A DNA stretch of 64,000 nucleotides from Mycobacterium paraffinicum (lineage in GTDB: Bacteria > Actinomycetota > Actinomycetes > Mycobacteriales > Mycobacteriaceae). This document shows, piece after piece, positions 29,334 to 37,178 of the stretch (the first letter of the stretch is position 1; the number at the start of each line of letters is the position of its first letter). The notes under the pieces are model-generated. The model saw nothing but the letters and a program-made list of their open reading frames with translations, searched no databases and was not told where the DNA came from. The stretch covers positions 9,731-73,730 of the forward strand of contig NZ_MPNT01000030.1 of the NCBI RefSeq assembly GCF_001907675.1, read 5' to 3'. The translations under genes were made by a program, and so were the position numbers.

Positions 29334-29446
29334 AGCTATTCTCAATGCCGAAGCTGGATTACCGCGAGTCTTTCCTTTTGGACATCTAAGTCACGACGGT
29401 AACCGGACCGGCACGCAATGCAATAACCCGTAATGTTTCGGAGCGA

Positions 29447-29776
29447 CTACGAACGCACCCACCGCAAGATATCCGGCGTCACGGCGTCGGTGATGTCGTC
29501 GAATTCGGGGTGCTTCTTGAGCACGGTGCCGATCATCGAGCACACCGGAACAATGCGCTTGCCCTCGCCGCGCGCCTCATTCAGCGCTTCCTCGACGAGG
29601 ATCGTCGCCAGGCCCCGTCCGCCGTACGCCGGGTCGATTTCGGTGTGGTAGAAGACGCGCTGGTCGCCGCGGTCGGCGAAGTCGGCGAGGCCGACCTGCT
29701 TGCCTTCTACGGCGATGGTGTAGCGGCCCTCCTCGAGGCTGACGGTCGTCTCTGCCCCGGTCTTATCGGTGGCCAT
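29447..29776 (-). CDS. Small GNAT-family N-acetyltransferase (YjdJ/Acetyltransf_CG type)
   Basis: 109 residues. The acetyl-CoA-binding core is FYHTEIDPAYGGRGLATILVE, followed by GKRIVPVCSMIGTVLKKHPEF, both typical of the short GCN5-related family lacking the full GNAT fold. Substrate unknown. Its start lies inside the last codons of the pirin gene upstream (14-base overlap), so the two are probably co-translated. Confidence 0.8.
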   Translation of the reverse strand: MATDKTGAETTVSLEEGRYTIAVEGKQVGLADFADRGDQRVFYHTEIDPAYGGRGLATILVEEALNEARGEGKRIVPVCSMIGTVLKKHPEFDDITDAVTPDILRWVRS

Positions 29777-30746
29777 TGGTGTCTTCCTTTCCTTGCGGTA
29801 TCGGTCGCGGTCGCAGCCGAGTGGTCGGCAACGGCGGGGCGGGCAGACGGGTAAGCGAACCCCGGTAGCCGTGGACGGAGCCGAAGCGGTCGTCGCCGGC
29901 CTCCCACAGTTGGCGGTAAGCCACGATGTCGTCGTGGCTTCGTCCCACGAAGTTCCACCACATCACCAGTTCTTCGGTGAACGGAGTACCCCCGAGCAGC
30001 AGTACCCGCGCGGGCCGGTCGCCATCGTTGCGCAGGCGCAACGACGAGCGGCCGGGGTTCAGGTAGGCCAGCTCGGCAACCGCCAGCGCGGCTTCCTCAA
30101 CACGGACCGCCCCCAGGTCGCAGAGCACACCATGCTCGAAGGCCGGATCGACATCGAGGTCCAGGTGAGTCCCGGCGTCGAGATCGAGCTGGGCGCCCAG
30201 CAACGGAGTGAAGGTATGCACCGGGGACCGGCTGCCGGCCAGGTACCCGAGGAACACGCGAGCCGTCGCGCCCGGAAGGGGTACAGGCGCCGGCGCGTAG
30301 TGCGCGAAGTCGCGACCGGTGTCGCGATCGGAATCGGGCAGCGCGACCCAGAGCTGGACGCCATGCAAGGCCGCCCCCGACGTCACCGATACTTCCGAGT
30401 GGCAGATACCGGCGCCGGCGGTCATGAGGTTCAACTCGCCGGGACGGACGGCGGCGTCCACGCCGGCGCTGTCGTTGTGCTCCACTTCCCCACTGAACAA
30501 CCAGCTGACGGTTTGTAGTCCGGTGTGCGGATGCGGCGGGACGTCCATGCGCGCGGACGACGGACCGTAATGGTCGATGAAGCACCAGGCGCCGACCAGC
30601 GAGCGCTGGCGTTGTGGCAGCGTGCGGCGCACGCGCATCGCCCGAGGGCCGCCCAACGGAACCTCACGGGGACGCAGCACCTCGGTGCCCGCGCCCGGTG
30701 ACGCAGCGCAGGCAAGTTCGATCGGTGCCGGCTCAAGGTTGTTCAT
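29763..30746 (-). CDS. Pirin family protein
   Basis: 327 residues, bicupin. The N-terminal pirin signature is clear: WCFIDHYGP, PPHPHTGLQTVSWLFSGEVEH and AGAGICHSE carry the metal-binding His/Glu set. A C-terminal cupin follows, containing LLGGTPFTEELVMWWNFVGR. Pirins are iron proteins with quercetinase or regulatory activity; the physiological substrate is unknown. ATG 30746 (MNNLEPAPIEL) is preferred to an earlier in-frame start. Confidence 0.88.
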   Translation of the reverse strand: MNNLEPAPIELACAASPGAGTEVLRPREVPLGGPRAMRVRRTLPQRQRSLVGAWCFIDHYGPSSARMDVPPHPHTGLQTVSWLFSGEVEHNDSAGVDAAVRPGELNLMTAGAGICHSEVSVTSGAALHGVQLWVALPDSDRDTGRDFAHYAPAPVPLPGATARVFLGYLAGSRSPVHTFTPLLGAQLDLDAGTHLDLDVDPAFEHGVLCDLGAVRVEEAALAVAELAYLNPGRSSLRLRNDGDRPARVLLLGGTPFTEELVMWWNFVGRSHDDIVAYRQLWEAGDDRFGSVHGYRGSLTRLPAPPLPTTRLRPRPIPQGKEDTNGHR

Positions 30747-30773
30747 TGTCCACACCGACCGTACCCAGATTCG

Positions 30774-32156
30774 CTACTTACGCGGCGGTCGGAGCACCTT
30801 CATGGCCAGGCGCATGACGGGCTCGGGCACCCGGTCCTGCATGGACAGGGCGGTGTCGGCGGCGCGGGAGCGCAGCGGGGTGCCGCGACCAAAGACGCGG
30901 TTGAGTGGCCCGCCAGACGGTTCGAGAACCACGTGCAGCGGCGGCGTGCCGACCGCGGCCCCCAGCGCGTTGGCGATGACCATTCGCTGGATCTCGCTGG
31001 TGCCCTCAAAGATGGTGTACAGCTTGGCATCTCGATACCACTTTTCCACCGGATGATCGGTGATGTAGCCCCAGCCGCCCATCGTCTGAATGGCGCGTTC
31101 GGTGGCCTTGACTGCCACCTCGCTGGCGGCCATTTTCGACATCGACCCTTCCCCGCGTTCGAAGGGCACGTTGTTGGCGGCCATCCACGACGCTCGCCAG
31201 GTCAGCAACCGCGCCGCGTCGATCTGGGTGGCCAGCTCCGCCAGCGGGAAGGCGATGCCCTGGTTGTCGATGATCGGCGCGCCGAATGCCTCGCGCTCGG
31301 TGGCGTACGCCGTCGCGTATTCCAGCGCCGCGCGTGCGATGCCGATAGCCTGCGCGGCGACCATGGGCCGGGTCTGTTCGAAGGTGCCCAGTGTGGCCGA
31401 ACCCGACCGCTTTCCGCCCGCCACCACTTCGCGCGCCTTAGCGAGTTTGTGCTCCAGCTTCTCTTCTCCGCCAAGCAGATTGGCACCGGGAACGCGGACG
31501 CCCTCGAACAGCAACTCGGCGGTATGGGACGCGCGGCAGCCCAGTTTGTCCAACTTGCGGACCAGCTTGAGCCCCGGCGTGCCACCGGGGACCACGAAAA
31601 GCGCCTGACCGCGATGCCCGAGTTCCTCGTCGACGACGGCGTTGACCACGTGCACATTGGCGATTCCGCCGTTGCCGATCCACATTTTGTGGCCGTCGAT
31701 AATCCAGTCGTCACCGTCGCGGCGCGCGCGGGTGCGCAGATTCCGTACGTCGCTGCCACCTTCGGGCTCCGAGATCGCCAGCGCTGCCAGCTTGAGATCG
31801 CCCGGAGTTCCGAAACATTCGGGCGCCCACTCCAACATCTGTTCCGGGGATGCGGCCTGCCCGATCGCCGAGAGGGCCAACGCCGGCATCACGATTGCCA
31901 GCCCGATCCCGGCGCAGCCCCAGAACAGCTCCTCCATGAACATCGGCAACGACAGGCCCGTCGGGTCGCCGATCAGATCGCGGTAAAACAGCGGGCTGTA
32001 GAAGCCGCGCTGCGCCGCCTCCTCCAAGACCGGCCACGGGAACTCTTGCCGTTGGTCGTAGTGGAGCGCCACGGGGCGGATCACATCTTCGGCGAACTCG
32101 TGGGCCCGCCGGGCCAGGTCGTGCTGCGCTGCCGTCGGGGTCAGGTCGAACGTCAT
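30774..32156 (-). CDS. Acyl-CoA dehydrogenase (FadE family)
   Basis: 460 residues covering the N-terminal helical, middle beta and C-terminal helical ACAD domains. The FAD/substrate motif LAALAISEPEGGSDVRN and the C-terminal catalytic-base motif YTIFEGTSEIQRM are present. It introduces the alpha-beta double bond into an acyl-CoA, with electrons going to ETF. The C-terminus extends about 60 residues past the usual end. It is 27 bases upstream of the pirin gene on the same strand. Confidence 0.9.
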   Translation of the reverse strand: MTFDLTPTAAQHDLARRAHEFAEDVIRPVALHYDQRQEFPWPVLEEAAQRGFYSPLFYRDLIGDPTGLSLPMFMEELFWGCAGIGLAIVMPALALSAIGQAASPEQMLEWAPECFGTPGDLKLAALAISEPEGGSDVRNLRTRARRDGDDWIIDGHKMWIGNGGIANVHVVNAVVDEELGHRGQALFVVPGGTPGLKLVRKLDKLGCRASHTAELLFEGVRVPGANLLGGEEKLEHKLAKAREVVAGGKRSGSATLGTFEQTRPMVAAQAIGIARAALEYATAYATEREAFGAPIIDNQGIAFPLAELATQIDAARLLTWRASWMAANNVPFERGEGSMSKMAASEVAVKATERAIQTMGGWGYITDHPVEKWYRDAKLYTIFEGTSEIQRMVIANALGAAVGTPPLHVVLEPSGGPLNRVFGRGTPLRSRAADTALSMQDRVPEPVMRLAMKVLRPPRK

Positions 32157-32245
32157 GGATCCCGCCTTTGGGTCGACAGACTCGGTCGTGCCGAAGCTCT
32201 ACCCCGTTGGCTACGCCAGCAAACGGCCCCTGAGCAGGACGGAAC

Positions 32246-32662
32246 TCACGCGGCCGAGCGAGGCCCAACCTTTGCGAGGGGCAGGTGCAGCACCACGGCG
32301 GCCACCGCAACCGACTCGTGCTCGTGATTGGCGAGCAAGGCCGCATTCTCCGGCAGCTGGCGGGAGTTGATCTCTCCGGACGCGATGCGCCGCAGGACAT
32401 CGTGGGCCTGAGCCAACTGTTCACGCTTGCGGTACTGGCCCCCGGGGAGTTTGACGCCGGCCCAGACTCCGTACTCCTCGCGGTGCGCGATGGCGTGTTG
32501 AGCGCACCGCCGCTGCTGCGCCAACGGGCAGCGGCGCAGGCACTGGATGCGCGCCTCGACGGCCGACCGCTCATACGCGCGGGCCTTCGCCGCGCCGTCG
32601 CCACCATCATCGTCGGGATAGCCGAACCACAGTTCCGGGTTGGCAGCGCAGGGATGTCCCAT
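32246..32662 (-). CDS. whiB5: WhiB5 transcription factor
   Basis: 138 residues. Four iron-sulfur ligand cysteines: one in MGHPCAANPELWF and three in QCLRRCPLAQQRRC, where the spacing is Cx3C rather than the usual Cx2C, as known for WhiB5. The WhiB turn is GVWAGVKLPGG, followed by a basic C-terminal tail for DNA binding. WhiB5 is linked to late-stage infection and secretion gene control in M. tuberculosis. The longer frame upstream is rejected. Divergent from the XRE regulator. Confidence 0.92.
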   Translation of the reverse strand: MGHPCAANPELWFGYPDDDGGDGAAKARAYERSAVEARIQCLRRCPLAQQRRCAQHAIAHREEYGVWAGVKLPGGQYRKREQLAQAHDVLRRIASGEINSRQLPENAALLANHEHESVAVAAVVLHLPLAKVGPRSAA

Positions 32663-32805
32663 GTCGGTCTCCTTGTCGAGCGTGAAACGTAGGCAAAAGC
32701 GTATACAGAGACATGGGTGCCGCGCAAGAGAAACGAGACAAAAACGTATATACATAGCGATACGGTATCGGCTGTGTAGTATCCGGCCTATGGCCGGAGC
32801 GCGCG
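32663..32805. promoter_or_regulatory. AT-rich divergent promoter region with three GTATAC-type palindromes
   Basis: This 143-base gap separates whiB5 and the XRE regulator. It is much richer in A/T than the surroundings and holds GTATAC (32701-32706), GTATATAC (32746-32753) and CGATACGGTATCG (32758-32770), all self-complementary and related. They are good candidates for XRE or WhiB5 operators, or -10 elements. Confidence 0.5.
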
Positions 32806-33573
32806 GTGAGCCGTGAATCGGCCGGCGCGGCCATCCGCGCTTTGCGAGAGTCACGTGACTGGTCCCTAGCCGACCTTGCCGCCGCGACCGGTGTCAGCAT
32901 CATGGGGCTGAGCTTCATGGAGCGCGGTGCCCGCAAGCCGCACAAAAGTACAGTTCAGAAGGTTGAGAACGGGCTGGGCTTGCCGCCGGGTACCTATTCT
33001 CGGCTGCTGGTGGCGGCCGATCCGGACGCGGAACTGGCCCGCGTGATGGCCGCCCAGCCTCCCGCTGCCGTCCCCGCCAGGCGTAGCGGGCCCGTGGTCG
33101 TGGACCGGCACAGCGACGCCGAAGTGCTGGAAGGATATGCCGAAGCTCAGCTCGAGGCCCTCAAATCCGTCATCGATCGATTGCCTGCGACAACATCAAA
33201 CGAATATGAGACGTATATTCTGTCTGTGATCGCTCAGTGCGTGAAGGCAGAGATGCTGGCGGCCGGCTCCTGGCGGGTCGCGGTGAATGCCGGCGCAGAC
33301 TCCACGGGCCGGCTGATGGAACATCTCCAAGCCCTCGAGGCGACGCGGACCGCCCTGCTGAAACGGATGCCGACCAGCCTGAGCGCCCGGTTCGACCGGG
33401 CGTGCGCAGAGTCGGCTTTGCCCGAGGCCATCATCGCCACGTTGGTCGGTGTCGACGTCGACGAGATGTGGGACATCCGCAATCGGGGGGTTATCCCGCC
33501 GGGGGCGCTCCCCCGCGTGCGCGCCTTCGTTGACGCCGTCGAGTCGGGCGAACACGGCAAGGAGGTGCAGTGA
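32806..33573 (+). CDS. XRE-family HTH transcriptional regulator (Rv0023-like)
   Basis: 255 residues, GTG start. The N-terminal helix-turn-helix (about 8-62) reads IRALRESRDWSLADLAAATG then FMERGARKPHKSTVQKVENG. The C-terminal part is a helical sensing or dimerisation domain of unknown ligand. Position and length match Rv0023, a regulator placed before the Rv0024-Rv0030 cluster. Its stop overlaps the next GTG, so it is the first gene of that operon. Confidence 0.88.
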   Translation: MSRESAGAAIRALRESRDWSLADLAAATGVSIMGLSFMERGARKPHKSTVQKVENGLGLPPGTYSRLLVAADPDAELARVMAAQPPAAVPARRSGPVVVDRHSDAEVLEGYAEAQLEALKSVIDRLPATTSNEYETYILSVIAQCVKAEMLAAGSWRVAVNAGADSTGRLMEHLQALEATRTALLKRMPTSLSARFDRACAESALPEAIIATLVGVDVDEMWDIRNRGVIPPGALPRVRAFVDAVESGEHGKEVQ

Positions 33574-34388
33574 ACCAAAGCGAAGTCGAGCTGCTCAGCC
33601 GCGCTCATGACATGTTCGCCGGCGGCACGCGGCGGCCGCCGCTCGATCCGGGCACCGCGCACCACCACGCCGTGCTGCGGCGTGCGGCCGGGCTGAACGA
33701 CGGATTGGCTCGCGGCGGCTACCGACTTGCCGCGGAGCACAGCCGGCAACGTCTCGCGGCAGCCGCGGGCACGGACGCAGCCATGGCGGACGTCATCGCC
33801 GGCGCCGATCGGGACCGGGCTCAGGCTCGCGAGCTGACCAGAAACGTCCTCGACGAAGCCCGCGCCGAGCCGGCCGTCGTTCCGGCGACGCCGATGGCCC
33901 AGCGCGAAGCGATGCGCCGCCGCGCGGCACGACTGCGGGCGCAGCATGCCCACGTGGTGTCGGCCCGGCTTCGGGCCCGCCGACGCCTCGCCGAACTGCG
34001 GGCCCTGCGCTACCAACTGTGGCGCCGCCGCGCCGCTGGAGCGGGTCCGACCGGGCGCGCCGCCATCGCGGTGCGCGCCGCGCTGTCGCGTCTGGGCCGT
34101 CCTTACGTGTGGGGCGCGACGGGGCCAGACCAGTTCGATTGTTCTGGGCTGGTCCAGTGGAGCTATGCGCAGGCGGGAATTCACTTGGACCGCACCACTT
34201 ATCAGCAGATCAACGATGGGATACCGGTGCCGCGCTCACAGATCCGGCCCGGTGACCTTGTCTTCCCGCACGCCGGACACGTCCAGCTGGCCATCGGCAA
34301 CAATTTGGTAGTCGAAGCGCCCTACTCGGGCGCCTCGGTGCGGATCAGCCCGCTGGGTCCCAACGTCGCTATTCGCCGACCGCTATGA
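33570..34388 (+). CDS. NlpC/P60 peptidoglycan hydrolase-like protein (Rv0024-like)
   Basis: 272 residues. The N-terminal half is Ala/Arg-rich helical; the C-terminal NlpC/P60 domain (about 167-272) has the catalytic Cys191 in FDCSGLV and His237 in HAGHVQLAI. NlpC/P60 enzymes cut D-Glu-mDAP bonds in peptidoglycan. No Sec signal peptide is visible, unlike RipA/RipB; with EspC- and DUF4226-type neighbours, export by a type VII route is an inference. Confidence 0.85.
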   Translation: MNQSEVELLSRAHDMFAGGTRRPPLDPGTAHHHAVLRRAAGLNDGLARGGYRLAAEHSRQRLAAAAGTDAAMADVIAGADRDRAQARELTRNVLDEARAEPAVVPATPMAQREAMRRRAARLRAQHAHVVSARLRARRRLAELRALRYQLWRRRAAGAGPTGRAAIAVRAALSRLGRPYVWGATGPDQFDCSGLVQWSYAQAGIHLDRTTYQQINDGIPVPRSQIRPGDLVFPHAGHVQLAIGNNLVVEAPYSGASVRISPLGPNVAIRRPL

Positions 34389-34404
34389 CGAACAGGGTGA
34401 GCCG

Positions 34405-34767
34405 ATGACGGAAAAAGGCGGACCTTCGGTAGCCGCGATACAGGCGCGGCAGTCGGCGCTCGCCGACCAGCACGGCACGGTGGCCGACGCCGACCGGGTG
34501 TTGGCGGACGTCCTCTCCAGCGCGCATGCCGCTATGCGCGAGGGTGCCCGGCGACTGGATGCCATCGCCGAGCAGCTCAACCACGCCACCGCGCACCAGG
34601 CGAACCTCGCCGTCGATACGCCGATGGGCGCTCGCGAGTTTCACCGCTTCCTGCTGGACAAACAGCGCGAGATCGCCTCCGTCATCGAGGGTGCGCGCGA
34701 ACTCAGCCGAGCGAAAAAGGCTGTGCTGGAATCACTTCGGGTGCAGTACACCGCTGACAGTGGCTAA
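34405..34767 (+). CDS. DUF4226-type helical protein (Rv0025-like)
   Basis: 120 residues, almost entirely helical. It contains [20 protein letters not shown], a segment repeated in the next gene. No signal peptide. Function unknown; conserved in this order after the NlpC/P60 gene in mycobacteria. Confidence 0.82.
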   Translation: MTEKGGPSVAAIQARQSALADQHGTVADADRVLADVLSSAHAAMREGARRLDAIAEQLNHATAHQANLAVDTPMGAREFHRFLLDKQREIASVIEGARELSRAKKAVLESLRVQYTADSG

Positions 34768-34900
34768 AAAGGCACAGTCGCAATGCCGTCCACAACCCCA
34801 CGGCACGGTGAATTGTCGAGGATGCCACACCTGGGTACGGTCGTCGAGCATGGAGAGGTCGCAACGCATCCCGCACGGAATTGCGACGGCGGTCGCCTAG
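34760..34900 (+). other. Possible 46-residue Cys/His-containing small ORF
   Basis: A GTG overlapping the end of the Rv0025-like gene opens a frame up to a TAG four bases before the Rv0026-like start, filling the gap. The peptide has Cys and His residues in SQCRPQPHGTVNCRGCHTW. Position between two coupled genes is suggestive, but there is no RBS evidence and no recognised family. Confidence 0.25.
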
Positions 34901-34903
34901 CTG

Positions 34904-36268
34904 ATGTCGGCGCACGAGGAGCTTTTTGCCGCGGTGAAAGATGTCCGGGATCGCACCGGTGATCCGAACGCGTGGCAGGCGGGCCTGTCGCCCAACGAGC
35001 TGGCCGCCGTGATCACCCCGACGACACGGCCCGAACAACTCCAGGCGATCACGGACAAGATCCGCCAACAACTTGCGGCTCCACCCGATCGGGAGAGGGG
35101 CGAGGCGGCGGAAGCCATCGCGCACGCCGAAGCTGCCCTCGCCCACCAGAATTCGGCGAGCTCTCAGCTGGATATGCAAGTGATCACGGCTATCCTCAAC
35201 GCCCATCTCAATGCGGTCGAAGGCAGCCAAGCGCTGACCAGGTTGCAACAAGACACCGAAGCCGCGGTACGAGCGCGATCGGACCTCGACACCCCCGCCG
35301 GAGCCCGCGACTTCCAGCGCTTCCTGATCGGCAAGCTCCGGGACATTCGCGCGGTGGTCCTCAACGCGCGCCTGGACGACACGTCGAAGTCGGCGCTGAT
35401 GGCCGCGTGGACATCGCTGTACGACGCATCCAAGAGTCCCGACGAGCGCGCCGCGGCCCGCGCGGTCGGCACCGATGCGGAAACCACGGCGCCGACGGAG
35501 GACTCGGACTGGGATCCACTGCTGGATTCGTTGTTGGCCGATGACCCGGGTCTGGCGACGGATGACCTATCGGGCGCGGGAACGCCGGAGGCCGCGACCG
35601 CTCCGGCCGCGCCTATGGCTCCCGTGCTGCCGCCGATGCCCAGCCTCGCCCCGGGGCTACCGAGTCTCGGTGCGACACCGAGTGGGTTGCCACTTCCCGG
35701 ACTGGGCGACGAGGACCGAACGGATCCGGAGCTGCGAGGCCTCGACGAGGAAGGCCCGCTGGACCCCTCCGAGCACCCCGATCCCAAGACCGAACCTTCG
35801 GCGGAGGAGTCGGGCGACCAAAACGATGACGGTCGGGGTGCGGCCCCGGCCGAGGATGAATCGCCGCCGACCGGCCCCACCACGGTGACCCTGCCCGACG
35901 GCGAGACGGTGACCGCCGCCAGCCCCCAATTGGCAGCAGCGATCAAAGCCGCGGTCGGCGGGGTTGCCATACCAGATGCATTCCAACAGCAAGGAATAAC
36001 GATTCCGCCGCCGGGCTCCGCGGTCACCAGCCCGATCGATCCGGCGCAGATAAGCCCGGCGGATATCGGAATCTTCGTCGATCGCCATGCGCTTGCCCTC
36101 GGTCCAGGTAAGGCGCTTCTCGACGGCCAAATTCAGGACATCGCCACCGTGACCGGGCCAAGCTTTCTAGGCTGGGAGCATCCGCCGGCGTCGGCCGCAG
36201 CCGTGACCTCGCCGACGAGACCCGATACACCGACACCCACGCGGCCGGCGACCTCGTCGACCACCTGA
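34904..36268 (+). CDS. DUF4226-domain protein with Pro-rich linker (Rv0026-like)
   Basis: 454 residues. A helical N-terminal region (about 1-185) includes DTPAGARDFQRFLIGKLRDI, paralogous to the Rv0025-like protein. An acidic Pro-rich linker follows (about 185-330). A C-terminal domain (about 335-435) contains TVTLPDGETVTAASPQLAAA, and a Thr/Pro tail ends the protein. No signal peptide. The build resembles large type VII-associated (Esp) proteins, but no substrate motif proves it. Confidence 0.8.
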   Translation: MSAHEELFAAVKDVRDRTGDPNAWQAGLSPNELAAVITPTTRPEQLQAITDKIRQQLAAPPDRERGEAAEAIAHAEAALAHQNSASSQLDMQVITAILNAHLNAVEGSQALTRLQQDTEAAVRARSDLDTPAGARDFQRFLIGKLRDIRAVVLNARLDDTSKSALMAAWTSLYDASKSPDERAAARAVGTDAETTAPTEDSDWDPLLDSLLADDPGLATDDLSGAGTPEAATAPAAPMAPVLPPMPSLAPGLPSLGATPSGLPLPGLGDEDRTDPELRGLDEEGPLDPSEHPDPKTEPSAEESGDQNDDGRGAAPAEDESPPTGPTTVTLPDGETVTAASPQLAAAIKAAVGGVAIPDAFQQQGITIPPPGSAVTSPIDPAQISPADIGIFVDRHALALGPGKALLDGQIQDIATVTGPSFLGWEHPPASAAAVTSPTRPDTPTPTRPATSSTT

Positions 36269-36319
36269 CAATTGTGATCCCGCCGGTCTGGGCCGGCGGC
36301 CGGGAACAGGAGACAGCGG

Positions 36320-36637
36320 ATGGCAGATTCGATCCATGTGGTACCCGCGCACTTGCGTCAAGCCGCTGCGCGCCACCAGGAGACCTCCGACTACCTGAGG
36401 ACGATTCCTTCGTCGCACGAGGCGATCCAGGAAAGCCTAGATTCGCTCGGGCCGGTCTTCGGAGAACTGCGCGACGCCGGACGGGAACTGCTCGAGCTCA
36501 GGCGCCAGTGCTACGAGCAACAGGCCGCGGACCACGCCGACCTGGCGGACAAGCTGACGGCATCGGCGACGATGTGGGAACGGCACGAGCAGGATGCGGC
36601 GCGCAACCTCGGCAGCATCGCTGACCGCGGTCGATGA
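36320..36637 (+). CDS. EspC-like (DUF2580-type) small helical protein (Rv0027-like)
   Basis: 105 residues forming a likely helical hairpin. The start MADSIHVVPAHLRQAAARHQ and the C-terminal pattern MWERHEQDAARNL are those of ESX secretion-associated EspC-like proteins. The usual Tyr of the YxxxD/E signal is Trp (WERHE). ATG follows GGAGACAG. Overlaps the next start by four bases. Confidence 0.75.
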   Translation: MADSIHVVPAHLRQAAARHQETSDYLRTIPSSHEAIQESLDSLGPVFGELRDAGRELLELRRQCYEQQAADHADLADKLTASATMWERHEQDAARNLGSIADRGR

Positions 36638-36945
36638 CGGACGCGAATCCCGCTTTTGACACCGTTCATCCGAGTGGGCACATCCTCGTCCGCTCCTGCC
36701 GCGGCGGCTACATGCACAGCGTGGCGCTGAGCGAAGAGGCGATGGAGACCGACGCCGAGACGCTGGCACGAGGCATTCTGCTCACCGCCGACGTCTCATG
36801 CCTCAAGGCATTGCTGGAGATTCGCGACGAGATCGTGGCGGCCGGACACACCCCCTCGGCTGAGGTTCCGACCCCGCGAGACCTCGACGCGGCGATCGAG
36901 AAGCTACTGGCACACAAACTGCGACGCCGCAACAGGGCGATCTAG
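36634..36945 (+). CDS. DUF2694-type small protein (Rv0028-like)
   Basis: 103 residues. Contains HILVRSCRGGYMHSVALSEE and a helical basic C-terminus. Known as a conserved hypothetical in mycobacteria, always beside the EspC-like gene. Function unknown. Last gene of the Rv0023-Rv0028-like operon. Confidence 0.78.
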   Translation: MTDANPAFDTVHPSGHILVRSCRGGYMHSVALSEEAMETDAETLARGILLTADVSCLKALLEIRDEIVAAGHTPSAEVPTPRDLDAAIEKLLAHKLRRRNRAI

Positions 36946-36952
36946 CCGACCG

Positions 36953-37096
36953 CTATAGCAGCCACGTCTTGGCCGCCTCGGGATCTGGAGCGATGTCGGT
37001 GGGCGGCTCTACGGGGTTGGGGCCGAACAACTCTCGCGCGCGGGCGAGTAAAGCACGCACTTCGTCGAGTTGCTGCTGCAGTGCAGATTCAGCCAT
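36953..37096 (-). CDS. 47-residue small helical protein
   Basis: ATG GCT GAA start, 47 codons, TAG stop. It is too short for standard gene calls. The peptide begins MAESALQQQLDEVRALLARA, a regular amphipathic helix, then LFGPNPVEPPTDIAPDPE and ends TWLL. Third-position GC bias fits real coding. It converges with the Rv0028-like gene 7 bases away and diverges from the Rv0029-like gene. Function unknown. Confidence 0.6.
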   Translation of the reverse strand: MAESALQQQLDEVRALLARARELFGPNPVEPPTDIAPDPEAAKTWLL

Positions 37097-37178
37097 GTCC
37101 CCACGCTACCCAGGCCGTCAGGCCTGCACAATTCACTCGCCGAATAAGCCATTCATCAGATACCGGTACGCTTAACCG

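Noticed and set aside
26615..29446. Prophage or integrative element inserted at tRNA-Leu
   Set aside because: No integrase, no second copy of the tRNA 3' end seen downstream, and only two accessory genes.
30933..32327. A 464-codon plus-strand frame opposite the acyl-CoA dehydrogenase
   Set aside because: Antisense shadow caused by high GC; the minus-strand enzyme has all family motifs.
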